A stretch of DNA of 35,575 nt from Streptomyces sp. (lineage in GTDB: Bacteria > Actinomycetota > Actinomycetes > Streptomycetales > Streptomycetaceae): positions 1-35,575 of the forward strand of contig JABFVM010000518.1 of assembly GCA_013362785.1 (NCBI GenBank), in the 5' to 3' direction. Positions 23,608 to 30,799 of the stretch are shown piece after piece. The notes beneath the pieces are model-generated. The model was given only the letters and a program-made list of their open reading frames with translations, ran no database searches and was not told the DNA's origin. A program made the translations under genes and the position numbers. The stretch's first letter is position 1. Every line of letters begins with the position of its first letter.

Positions 23608-24555
23608 GTGGGAGACAAAGAAGGCGCACCGGTGTCGTCGGCTCAGCAGGCACGCGCACAGGCATCCGCCATCACCTCGGGAAAGACGGTCCCGGAGGCC
23701 GAGGCGTCCCCGACCTCCCAGCTCAGGGCGCTCTTCGATCAGCCGAGGCTGTCGCCCGGGCAGCGGCGTATCGCCCAGTACCTGATCGAGCACATCACCG
23801 AGGCCGCGTTCCTTTCGATCACCGATCTCGCGGAGCGGGTCGGCGTGAGCCAGCCGTCGGTGACGCGTTTCGCCGCGGCCGTCGGCTTCAGCGGTTACCC
23901 CGCGCTCCGGGAGAAGCTCCAGACGATCGCGCTCGGCAGCTTCGCCGGGGGGACGGCGGCGGCCGAGGAGAACGGCGCCAACGAACTGCAGGCCGCCGTG
24001 GACGCCGAGATCGACAACCTGGAGAACCTCCGGCGCGACTTCGCCGACCCCGACCAGGTGATCGACATCGGCCGCAAGCTGTCCCAGTCGACGCCGCTGA
24101 CCATCCTCGGGCTGCGTATCTCCGGGTCCCTGGCCGAGTACTTCGCCTACGCCGCTCGTCGTATCCACCCGGACGTGCGGCTGGTGACCCGGGGCGGCAG
24201 CGTCGCCTACGATGCGCTGCTGCAGTCGCGCGAGGCCGGCGGCACCTGGGTGCTGGCGTTCTCCATGCCGCGGCACGCGCAGGAGACGCTCACTGCCGTA
24301 CGGGTCGCGCGCAGCGCCGGGCTGAAGGTCGCCCTGATCACCGACCTGGCGCTCGGTCCGGTGGCCGACACCGCCGACGTCGTCTTCGCCACCGGCACCG
24401 GCTCCCGCCTGGTCTTCGACTCCTACGCGGCGCCCGGCGTGATGGCCGCCGCGCTGCTGCAGGCCATGACCGACGCCGACCCGGAGCGGACGCAGGCGCG
24501 CCTTGAGGAGTACGAGCACATCTCCGACCAGCACCAGTTCTTCCTGCGGGACTGA
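23608..24555 (+). CDS. MurR/RpiR-family transcriptional regulator with SIS domain
   Basis: 315-residue regulator. An N-terminal RpiR helix-turn-helix (residues ~38-110: SPGQRRIAQYLIEH, then DLAERVGVSQPSVTRFAAAVGF) is joined to a C-terminal SIS sugar-phosphate-binding domain (~140-290: LTILGLRISGSLAEYFA, VLAFSMPRHAQETL). Such proteins sense phosphosugars and control sugar, amino-sugar or other catabolic genes. GTG at 23608 may be translated from a near-leaderless message; a GTG at 23632 with an AAGG element is an alternative. The 9+9 bp palindrome 90 bases downstream of its stop is a candidate target. Confidence 0.9.
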   Translation: MGDKEGAPVSSAQQARAQASAITSGKTVPEAEASPTSQLRALFDQPRLSPGQRRIAQYLIEHITEAAFLSITDLAERVGVSQPSVTRFAAAVGFSGYPALREKLQTIALGSFAGGTAAAEENGANELQAAVDAEIDNLENLRRDFADPDQVIDIGRKLSQSTPLTILGLRISGSLAEYFAYAARRIHPDVRLVTRGGSVAYDALLQSREAGGTWVLAFSMPRHAQETLTAVRVARSAGLKVALITDLALGPVADTADVVFATGTGSRLVFDSYAAPGVMAAALLQAMTDADPERTQARLEEYEHISDQHQFFLRD

Positions 24556-24569
24556 TCCGGGACTGATCC
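24548..24569. repeat. 11-bp tandem duplication over the regulator stop codon
   Basis: GGGACTGATCC occurs twice head to tail; the TGA stop is in the first copy. Probably a recent small duplication. Confidence 0.7.
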
Positions 24570-24644
24570 TTCGCGCCGTCCGCCGGCACGGTCGCACCTC
24601 ACCCCCTTCAAACCGGGCCACAGAGGCACCATTCAGATCAAAGC

Positions 24645-24666
24645 GCGCATGAATGTTTTCATGCGC
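24645..24666. promoter_or_regulatory. 9+9 bp palindromic operator
   Basis: GCGCATGAA-TGTT-TTCATGCGC is a perfect inverted repeat in the 319-base gap before the small gene at 24875. It adjoins a possible promoter: TTGCAA at 24668-24673, then the AT-rich TATAAATACT at 24687-24696. The ATGAA/TTCAT halves are similar to sites of RpiR-type repressors, and the RpiR-type gene lies just upstream. Confidence 0.6.
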
Positions 24667-24791
24667 CTTGCAAAGCGGACGGCATATATAAATACTGCTC
24701 ACGCGTCACCCCGGACACCCGAAGCCGCCGTCTCCTACCCGCGTCGGCGCCCCGGTGGTCCGGTCGGGCCTCGTTCCGTGCGATGGCCCTT

Positions 24792-24825
24792 GGCGGCCCC
24801 GGTCATCCCCTAGGCCGGGGCCGCC
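24792..24825 (+). terminator. Leader hairpin before the small gene
   Basis: GGCGGCCCCGG (24792-24802) pairs perfectly with CCGGGGCCGCC (24815-24825), loop 12, 50 bases before the ATG at 24875. It may be a terminator of upstream transcription or an attenuator. Confidence 0.5.
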
Positions 24826-24874
24826 CGCCCCTGTCGGACACCCTCCCGACGCCGCACACCGGAAGCGACGATCC

Positions 24875-25243
24875 ATGCAACTGACGACCACGCGCATCAG
24901 CCCCGACTGGCCGTGCCAGGTCAAGCAGCCCGGTTCCTACGACTGGGAGCGCTCGGCGGCCAAGTGGCTGCGCGAGCTGGTGCCGGCCCGCTACGCCAGT
25001 TATCCGGCGCTGATCCGCCATCCCGTGCTGCTCGCCCGCCACGCCCAGATCCAGGTCCAGAACGAGATCCGGGTCGCGCGCACCGCGCTGCAGACCGCGC
25101 GGGCCGACCTGCCGGCGCTGGGCATGCCGGAGTCGGTCATCGAGCACACGATCAAGATGTACGCGGCGGAGGTCATGCAGTTGCAGCACATCGCCCGCAG
25201 TGTGCGCGCGGTGTCGCAGGCGCTGGTCGAGCACGGGCGCTGA
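24875..25243 (+). CDS. Small helical protein of unknown function
   Basis: A 122-residue soluble protein, with no signal or membrane segment. The body looks helical with heptad-like alternation (HAQIQVQNEIRVARTALQTA, then IKMYAAEVMQLQHIARSV). I do not recognise the family. GGAAG at 24861 precedes the ATG by 9 bases. It has a long regulated-looking leader with a palindrome and a hairpin, unusual for a small protein, so it is probably induced under specific conditions and may belong to the neighbouring RpiR regulon. It is convergent with the CBM2-like gene, with only 21 bases between the stops. Confidence 0.8.
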   Translation: MQLTTTRISPDWPCQVKQPGSYDWERSAAKWLRELVPARYASYPALIRHPVLLARHAQIQVQNEIRVARTALQTARADLPALGMPESVIEHTIKMYAAEVMQLQHIARSVRAVSQALVEHGR

Positions 25244-25269
25244 GCCCTCACTGCCGCTGAGCCCTCACT
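25239..25269. repeat. 14-bp direct repeat carrying both convergent stop codons
   Basis: GCTGAGCCCTCACT at 25239-25252 and 25256-25269. The first copy holds the plus-strand stop (25241-25243) and the second holds the minus-strand stop (25265-25267). Confidence 0.8.
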
Positions 25270-26074
25270 CCGCCCCGGCCGTCGCCGCGCAGGTGACCTT
25301 CGCCGACGGTTCCAAGGCCGAGTCCGAAGTGGCGGCGAGGAAGCCGAAGGTGACGCTGGCTCCGGGCGCGAGGGTGCCGTTCCAGGAGGCGTTGGAGACC
25401 GTCGCCCTGCCGTCCGGGGTGTTGGAGAGGGTGCCGTCCCAGACCTGGGTGAGGCGGGCTCCGTCGGGCGGTACGACGGTCGCGGTCCAGCCGGAGGCCG
25501 AGGACGCGGGCGCGTTGGTCACCGTCACCTCGCCCTGGAAGCCGCCCTGCCAGCTGTTGACGGTCCGGAAGGCGGCCGTGCAGACGGGAGAGTCACCCGG
25601 CTCACCACCCGCGCCGGGTGCGTCCGGCTCGGTGGGTGCGGGTTCGGCCGGTGCGGACGCGGTCGCGGACGGCGCCGGGTCCCGGGCCGCGGAGTCGTCG
25701 TCACGGCCGGTCAGCACGAGGGCGCCGCCGAAGCCGACGACCGCCGCCGCCGTCACGGCGACCGCGATGGCGGTCCGGCGGAATCCCGGTCCCGACGCAC
25801 CCGGACCGGGGCGGGCGCCGCCGTTCCGCGTGTCCCTCGTGCCTTTCGTGTCCCTCGTGCTCCTCGTGTCCTCGGCGACGGCCGGGAGTTCCTCTGTCGC
25901 GTCCTCGACGACGGGCAGCGCGCCGGGCACGGCCACGGTCTCGTAGCCGGCCTTGTCCTCCTCCCACTCCCGGAACAGCTCCGCGAGGGCGTCGGTGCGG
26001 CGTGGGCGCAGGACGTGGATCGGTTCCAGGGCCGGACTCTCGTCCGGTTCCTCGGGATCGGGCCGTGTGGGCAC
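25265..26074 (-). CDS. Membrane-anchored CBM2-like protein
   Basis: 269 residues: an acidic/basic cytoplasmic region (~1-95, with a degenerate TRDTRxT repeat), one membrane helix (~98-120, TAIAVAVTAAAVVGFGGALVL), a Pro/Ala/Thr-rich linker, then a C-terminal ~100-residue domain like a family 2 cellulose-binding module. Visible marks are the Cys pair near both ends of the domain, NSWQGGFQGEVTVTN, SGWTATV, and SWNGTLAPGASVTFGF. No catalytic domain is present. GTG at 26074 has AAGGAG 6 bases upstream. It may tether cells or a partner to polysaccharide, or bind the cell's own glycan; both are inference. No protease or sigma-factor gene adjoins it. Confidence 0.82.
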   Translation of the reverse strand: MPTRPDPEEPDESPALEPIHVLRPRRTDALAELFREWEEDKAGYETVAVPGALPVVEDATEELPAVAEDTRSTRDTKGTRDTRNGGARPGPGASGPGFRRTAIAVAVTAAAVVGFGGALVLTGRDDDSAARDPAPSATASAPAEPAPTEPDAPGAGGEPGDSPVCTAAFRTVNSWQGGFQGEVTVTNAPASSASGWTATVVPPDGARLTQVWDGTLSNTPDGRATVSNASWNGTLAPGASVTFGFLAATSDSALEPSAKVTCAATAGAE

Positions 26075-26108
26075 ACCGCTCTCCTTCCGTCCCCGTCGCA
26101 CGGGGCGT

Positions 26109-26141
26109 CGCCAATCCCCGGGGAGTGATACGGGGTTGGCG
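26109..26141 (-). terminator. Hairpin after the ATP-grasp gene
   Basis: CGCCAATCCCC (26109-26119) pairs with GGGGTTGGCG (26132-26141) with one bulged base, between the ATP-grasp stop and the start of the CBM2-like gene. Confidence 0.55.
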
Positions 26142-26182
26142 TCCCGCCGGTTCAGCGGAGTGCGGTGCGCGTGCGGCCGCGG

Positions 26183-27016
26183 TCAGGCCTCGGCGGCGAG
26201 GAAGCCGTGCAGCGACGCCTTCAGCGCGGCGACGAAGCCGTCGCGTCGTGTGTCGTCGAGGGCGTCCAGCGACAGATACGGGTTGAGGTCCTCCAGCTCG
26301 ACCAGCAGGAGTTCACCGCCCGGCGCACGGCAGGCGTCGACGCGCTGGATGCCGTGGGCGATGCCGTTCCAGTCGATGAAGCGCCGGGCGAACTCCAGGT
26401 CGGCGTCGGTGGGTTCGTAGGGTTCCAGCTGCCAGCGCCGGTCGGTGTGCGGCGCGTACAGGGCGTACTGGAAGTCGTGGTCGACGAAACAGAACGACAC
26501 CTCGTAGGCGAAGTCCACGCAGGGCTGGACGAGGACGTCCCCGTCGGCCGACGCACGCGCGTCTTCGGCGGAGACGATCCGCAGGCCGATGGAGTCGGCT
26601 CCCCGTTTGGGCTTGACCACATACCGGTCGCTCCTGGGCAGCAGGCCCAGATCCTCGGCACGGTCCACGGTGGGGATGACCGGGTACCCGGCGGCGGTCA
26701 GATCGAGCAGGTACTGCTTGCCGGCCATGTCGGCCTTCCCCGTGAGGGGGTTGTACACGCGGGTCCCGTCGGCGGCGGCACGTCGGCGGAACTCGTCGTA
26801 CGCCTCCTGGTACGCCAGGACCGGACCGCTGTTGCGGACGACGACCGCGTCGAAGGCGCCCATGAGCGCGGCCGCGTCCCGGGGATGGCACAGCGCCAGG
26901 TCGAAGTCGTCGCGCAGCCGGGAGGTGAGGAAGATGTCCTCGTCGCAGTAGCGGCGCCCGCGTGCCGGGTAGGCCAGGTCGGTGACGTACAGGATGCGGG
27001 GGCGGACGGACGGCAT
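26183..27016 (-). CDS. ATP-grasp domain protein (RimK/glutathione-synthetase-like)
   Basis: 277-residue cytoplasmic protein with an ATP-grasp fold. RILYVTDLAYPARG starts an N-terminal pre-ATP-grasp region; RYVVKPKRGADSIGLRIV (~residues 130-148) is the ATP-binding strand-loop; LLLVELEDLNPYLSLD near residue 245 supplies the Glu/Asn metal ligands. Such enzymes join a carboxylate to an amine or thiol through an acyl phosphate. Substrate unknown; no peptide precursor or partner gene is adjacent, so ribosomal peptide modification is not supported. The ATG at 27016 has GAGGAG 6 bases upstream. Confidence 0.83.
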   Translation of the reverse strand: MPSVRPRILYVTDLAYPARGRRYCDEDIFLTSRLRDDFDLALCHPRDAAALMGAFDAVVVRNSGPVLAYQEAYDEFRRRAAADGTRVYNPLTGKADMAGKQYLLDLTAAGYPVIPTVDRAEDLGLLPRSDRYVVKPKRGADSIGLRIVSAEDARASADGDVLVQPCVDFAYEVSFCFVDHDFQYALYAPHTDRRWQLEPYEPTDADLEFARRFIDWNGIAHGIQRVDACRAPGGELLLVELEDLNPYLSLDALDDTRRDGFVAALKASLHGFLAAEA

Positions 27017-27086
27017 ACGGGACTCCTCGGCTGCGGGCGGCAGCCGATCGTACGGCCTCGGGGAGCATCGGTGCGGCGGTTGAGCG

Positions 27087-27779
27087 TCACGCCGGCGGCC
27101 GGGGGAGTTTGGCGGCCACGGCGTCGAGGACCCAGTCCAGACCGGTCGCGAAGGATGTCTCGGCGTCCACGTCGGTGCCGTCGTGCACGGCCTTGGTCAG
27201 CGCCGGGAAGCGGCCCGTGGCCAACATCCTCGTCACATGGGGGCCGGAGGCGCGCTGCCAGTCGCGCTTGGACAGGCCCGTGGCTCGCTCGGCCCTCAGG
27301 TTCGCGATCTCGCGCCTGATCGCGCCGGTGAAGTAGGCGCTGACCGTCTCCACAGCGCGCATGACGGTGTCGACGTCGGCGAGGCCGTCGAGGGCGGCGA
27401 GCTTGGCCTCGGTCACGGCGAGTCCGTTCGGGCCCAGGGTCGGGCGGCCGCCGAGCAGGTCGGCCAGCCATTCGTGGCGGAGGGCGGTCCGCCTGGTGCG
27501 GTGGGCGAGGGTGCTCAGCGCCTCCCGCCAGTCACCGGGCTGCTCCTCGGGGAGAATCTCGGCCTGGACCTCGTCCACCATGAGGTCGAACAGCTCCTCC
27601 TTGGTGGAGATGAATCCGTACAGCCGCATCGGGCCGGCGTTCAGCCGGGCGGCGACCTTGCGCAGCGACACCGCCTCCAGCCCGCCCTCGTCGGCCAGCG
27701 CGATGGCGGCGGCGACGATCCGCTCCCGGTCGAGCGGCACGGGGCGAGCCGACGGCTCCGGCCGGTCCCAGACAGTCAT
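27087..27779 (-). CDS. TetR-family transcriptional repressor
   Basis: 230-residue regulator. The TetR helix-turn-helix domain covers residues ~17-65 (RERIVAAAIALADEGG, then VSLRKVAARLNAGPMRLYGF), followed by a helical ligand-binding domain resembling the TetR/TetR_C type. It is divergent from a TetX-like FAD monooxygenase with a 99-base gap, the classic arrangement for a repressor of that gene. ATG at 27779 is preferred, with a weak ribosome binding site; a GTG at 27785 is an alternative. The ligand is probably the monooxygenase's substrate or a related small molecule. Confidence 0.9.
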   Translation of the reverse strand: MTVWDRPEPSARPVPLDRERIVAAAIALADEGGLEAVSLRKVAARLNAGPMRLYGFISTKEELFDLMVDEVQAEILPEEQPGDWREALSTLAHRTRRTALRHEWLADLLGGRPTLGPNGLAVTEAKLAALDGLADVDTVMRAVETVSAYFTGAIRREIANLRAERATGLSKRDWQRASGPHVTRMLATGRFPALTKAVHDGTDVDAETSFATGLDWVLDAVAAKLPRPPA

Positions 27780-27789
27780 GGTCACACCG

Positions 27790-27837
27790 TTCTGTTCTGT
27801 GTTCTGTTCTGTGTTCTGTTCTGTGTTCTGTTCCGTT
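27790..27837. repeat. 12-bp tandem repeat in the TetR/monooxygenase control region
   Basis: Three exact copies of TTCTGTTCTGTG (27790, 27802, 27814) and a fourth partial copy (27826-27837). It fills the TetR leader almost to its start codon and ends 4 bases before the -35 of the divergent gene. Confidence 0.9.
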
Positions 27838-27840
27838 CCG

Positions 27841-27870
27841 TTGCGAGGCATCGTATGGGAGAAATACAGT
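27841..27870 (+). promoter_or_regulatory. Promoter of the FAD monooxygenase gene, probably leaderless
   Basis: TTGCGA (27841-27846), 18-base spacer, TACAGT (27865-27870). Transcription would begin at about 27877-27879, the latter being the A of the ATG; no Shine-Dalgarno sequence is present, which agrees with a leaderless message. Confidence 0.6.
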
Positions 27871-27874
27871 GTAT
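27864..27874. promoter_or_regulatory. Palindrome ATACA-G-TGTAT on the -10 box
   Basis: A perfect 5+5 bp palindrome that covers the -10 hexamer of the monooxygenase promoter. A good candidate for the TetR operator, though shorter than typical TetR sites. Confidence 0.5.
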
Positions 27875-27878
27875 CGAC

Positions 27879-29006
27879 ATGAGACAACGTATCGCAGTGA
27901 TCGGTGGCGGCCCTGGCGGCCTGACCTTCGCCCGTGTGCTGCACCGCCATGGCCACCCCGTCGCCGTCCTCGAACGCGATCCCGCCCCCGGCGCCCGCCC
28001 CCCGGGCGGCATGCTGGACCTGCACGAAGGGTTGGGTCAGCTCGCGCTCGACAAGGCGGGGCTGCTGGCGGAGTTCCAGGCGCTGTCCCGTCCCGAGGGG
28101 CAGGCCATGCGCATCCTGGAGACGGACGGGACCGTCCTGCGCGACTGGCGACCCCGTCCGGATGACCGGGCCAATCCCGAGATCGACCGCGGGCAACTCC
28201 GTGACCTGCTGCTCGGCCCTCTCGACGTCCAGTGGGGCCGGAGCGTGACGCGGGTGGTGCCGGGGACCCGGGACGGCGCACTGGTCCATTTCGCGGACGG
28301 GCGACAGGAGACGTTCGACCTCGTGGTCGGCGCGGACGGCGCCTGGTCCCGGATCCGCCCGGCGGTCTCGTCGGTGACGCCGCACTACACCGGCGTCACC
28401 TCGGTCGAGACCTCCCTGGACGACGTCGACGCCCGCCACCCCGACCTCGCCCGGTTGATCGGCGACGGTTCCGCGGCCGCGTACGGCGTGAACCGCTCCG
28501 TCGTCGCCCAGCGGGGCAGCGGCGGCCACGTCAAGGTGTACGCCAAATTCCGCGCGCCGGTGGACTGGCACACGCACCTGGACCCGGCCGACGACGAGGC
28601 CGTGCGATCGAGCCTGCTGACCCTGTTCGACGGATGGGGGGCCACGCCTGTCCTCGACCTCCTCCGCCACGGCACCGCTTTCGTCCACCGCCCCTTCCAC
28701 GTCCTGCCCGTGTCCCACACCTGGACCCACGTCCCCGGGGTGACGCTGCTGGGCGACGCCGCCCATCTGATGCCTCCGTTGGGGGCGGGCGCGAACCTCG
28801 CGATGCTGGAAGGCGCCGAACTCGCCGAGTCCATAGCCGCCGCCCCCGGCCCTGGAGAGCTGGACGAGGCCGTCCGCGCCTTCGAGGAACAGATGTGGGC
28901 ACGGGCCGGCAAGTGGGCGAAGATCACGACGGCCGGTCTGGAACGCCTAGTGAGCCCGGACCCCGCCGAAGCCCTCGCCCTCTTCGACCAGGTCCAGCCG
29001 TCCTGA
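27879..29006 (+). CDS. FAD-dependent monooxygenase, TetX-like
   Basis: 375-residue class A flavin monooxygenase. FAD Rossmann motif GGGPGGL (residues ~9-15), the DRGQLRDLLL arginine-helix segment, the DG motif FDLVVGADGAWSRIR (~145-159), and the GD motif LLGDAAHLMPPLGAGANLAM (~285-305) are all present and in order. Length and motif wording resemble the TetX/tetracycline-destructase and related aromatic hydroxylase group; the substrate cannot be set from sequence. With a divergent TetR repressor it is likely inducible by a small molecule and may detoxify an antibiotic or polyphenol. ATG at 27879 probably lies at the 5' end of the mRNA. Confidence 0.9.
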   Translation: MRQRIAVIGGGPGGLTFARVLHRHGHPVAVLERDPAPGARPPGGMLDLHEGLGQLALDKAGLLAEFQALSRPEGQAMRILETDGTVLRDWRPRPDDRANPEIDRGQLRDLLLGPLDVQWGRSVTRVVPGTRDGALVHFADGRQETFDLVVGADGAWSRIRPAVSSVTPHYTGVTSVETSLDDVDARHPDLARLIGDGSAAAYGVNRSVVAQRGSGGHVKVYAKFRAPVDWHTHLDPADDEAVRSSLLTLFDGWGATPVLDLLRHGTAFVHRPFHVLPVSHTWTHVPGVTLLGDAAHLMPPLGAGANLAMLEGAELAESIAAAPGPGELDEAVRAFEEQMWARAGKWAKITTAGLERLVSPDPAEALALFDQVQPS

Positions 29007-29158
29007 CCGCCGAGCGCGGGAGCAACAGCGAACCACCATGGGACGATCCGGTGAGCCGGGTGGTGTTCTCGTCGCCGATCTCGTGGCCCTCGGCTCGGAG
29101 TTGGGCGACGGCGGCACCCGACAATCGCCAGGTCGACGGAGGCGAGGGCGCGGCGCCG

Positions 29159-30370
29159 TCAGGTGGTCGGGTCGGTGAGTTCTCCGCGCAACCGGCGTGT
29201 GCGCAGGACCAGTTCGAGTTCGAAGCGGCGGTCGGGGTCGTCCAGTTCGTCGCCCCACAGGTCCCTGATCTGGCGCAGGCGGTTGCGTACGGTCTGGGGG
29301 TGGACGCCGAGCCGGGCGGCCACCTCGGGTGCGCCGCCCTGGGTCTGCAGCCAGGCGAGCAGCGTCTCGGCGAGGCGGCGGGCCTGCTCCGGGCCGGCCT
29401 CGGTCAGCTGGGCCAGCCGGCGGCGGGCGAGGTCGTCGATCAGTGTCTCGGCGGGGAGCAGCACGAGCGCCTCGGCGTGTTCGCTGCAGCGCAGGAGGCG
29501 GCCCTGGGGAAGGAGGCCCTCCTGGATCATCCGGGCGGCGGCCGTGGCCCAGTGCAGCGAGGTCGCGGCCCGGGTCACCGGAACGGCGGGGCCGATGGCT
29601 CCGGACCAGCCGCTCATGGCGCGGTGCAGCCGGTCGACGCGGCCGGGCGCGTCGGGGTCGGGGAGCACCAGTCGGGGTTGTTCGCCGTCCATGTCGAGCA
29701 GGACCTCGTCGCCCAGGGCGGGGGTGACGTACTGCTGGGCGGGACGGAGCAGGACGGCCACGGCGACCTCGTCGGGCAGGGGCCAGTCGACGGCGACGGC
29801 GCGTTCGGCGAGCGCGGCGGACGGGTCGGTGCGGTGCTCGGTGAGGAGGAGGTCGACCAGCAGGCGCTGACGGCGGATCCGCTCCCCCGCCTGGCCGGCG
29901 GCGACCTCGGCGTAGCCGTGCAGGGAGTGGGACACGAGTTCGTCGAGGTACTCGAACGCGGACTCGGCGAGTTCGTACATCGCCGGTGGCGGGATCTCGA
30001 CCTTCTGCCCGATCTCGGCGAAGCTGCGCCAGGCCAGCCTGACGTTCAGCCGGTAGATCGCCTGGAGGGAGTCCAGACGGCGGCCCTTGAGGGCCTGGTT
30101 GCGCCCGAACTCCCGGAAGACCTCGGGGAGTTCACGGGGCCGCTCGATGTCGGTGGTCAGCTGCGCGACGAAGCTCTCCAGGGCGAGCCGGGTCGCCACG
30201 AGCGCCTTCGGCTCGCCCGTTTCGCCGACCGTCAGCTCCAGGTTGGGGAACTCCTGGCGCATGGCCCGCAGGATGTCCTGCGCGATGTCCGGCACCCGTT
30301 CCATGGCCAGGTCGGCGAACCGCCGTACCTGGTCCGGCGGGACCCTGTGCCAGGCGGGGGGCGCGGGCAC
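29159..30370 (-). CDS. PucR/CdaR-type helix-turn-helix regulator
   Basis: 403-residue regulator. The C-terminal ~55 residues are a PucR-type helix-turn-helix (GGAPEVAARLGVHPQTVRNR, then LRQIRDLWGDELDDPDRRFELELVL). The N-terminal ~200 residues are helical (DLAMERVPDIAQDILRAMRQ, GRRLDSLQAIYRLNVRLAWR), the kind of sensor region found in streptomycete PucR relatives. GTG at 30370 has AGGAGG 7 bases upstream. It begins 11 bases after the stop of a small membrane protein, so the two form an operon. Targets are unknown; the divergent DUF3068 envelope cluster is an obvious candidate. Confidence 0.87.
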   Translation of the reverse strand: MPAPPAWHRVPPDQVRRFADLAMERVPDIAQDILRAMRQEFPNLELTVGETGEPKALVATRLALESFVAQLTTDIERPRELPEVFREFGRNQALKGRRLDSLQAIYRLNVRLAWRSFAEIGQKVEIPPPAMYELAESAFEYLDELVSHSLHGYAEVAAGQAGERIRRQRLLVDLLLTEHRTDPSAALAERAVAVDWPLPDEVAVAVLLRPAQQYVTPALGDEVLLDMDGEQPRLVLPDPDAPGRVDRLHRAMSGWSGAIGPAVPVTRAATSLHWATAAARMIQEGLLPQGRLLRCSEHAEALVLLPAETLIDDLARRRLAQLTEAGPEQARRLAETLLAWLQTQGGAPEVAARLGVHPQTVRNRLRQIRDLWGDELDDPDRRFELELVLRTRRLRGELTDPTT

Positions 30371-30381
30371 GGCACGACCTC

Positions 30382-30579
30382 CTAGCGTTCCGCGGCCGGT
30401 GCGGACGGCGCGGGCGGAGTGGGCGAGGACCGGTCGGCGGCCTGGTCGGGGAAGGTGACCAGCGGCACGTTCGGCTGCTCGGGAGTGGCGGTCAGGGCGG
30501 CGACGAGGCCGAAGGCGGCGCCCGTGGCGAGGGCCGCGGACAGTAGACACGTCAGCAGTGCTGCGAGGGTTCTGGGCAT
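30382..30579 (-). CDS. Small single-pass membrane or secreted protein
   Basis: 65 residues from the ATG at 30579 (77 from a GTG at 30615). A signal/anchor helix (TLAALLTCLLSAALATGAAFG, about residues 4-24) is followed by a short Pro/Ser/Ala-rich tail. No cysteine-based lipobox is seen. The stop codon overlaps the AGGAGG ribosome binding site of the PucR-type gene. Function unknown. Confidence 0.65.
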   Translation of the reverse strand: MPRTLAALLTCLLSAALATGAAFGLVAALTATPEQPNVPLVTFPDQAADRSSPTPPAPSAPAAER

Positions 30580-30645
30580 GGGGACGAGGAGCCTCTCGGT
30601 CGATGAGGTTGTCACCCAGCGTTCCGGCCCGGACCGGCAGGATCA

Positions 30646-30688
30646 GTATTAGGTCACTGTTGACATGGGGTCAATAGCGGCCTAATTT
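30646..30688. promoter_or_regulatory. Overlapping divergent promoters with 39-bp dyad symmetry
   Basis: Plus strand: TTGACA (30660-30665), 17 bases, TAATTT (30683-30688), reading toward the DUF3068 gene. Minus strand: TTGACC (30674-30669), 17 bases, TAATAC (30651-30646), reading toward the small protein and PucR genes. The layout ATTAGG-N6-TTGAC-N5-GTCAA-N6-CCTAAT is symmetric about 30667. Confidence 0.65.
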
Positions 30689-30799
30689 CGCCGTTCATAA
30701 CTACTTACTCCCCGGTAGGCCATCTTCGCCCCGGGTGACCCGGACTGCCCGACACCGTGCGCACAGTCCGCTTCTTTCCGCTGCCACCGGAGTGCCCTC

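Noticed and set aside
25828..25872. Short TCGTG-rich repeats as a CRISPR-like array
   Set aside because: Units are far too short and are coding sequence for the TRDTRxT stretch of the CBM2-like protein.
29007..29158. Small gene in the gap between the monooxygenase and PucR-type genes
   Set aside because: A 46-codon plus-strand frame and a minus-strand frame exist, but neither has a ribosome binding site or recognisable product. Partial complementarity around 29033-29076 may reflect a weak terminator.
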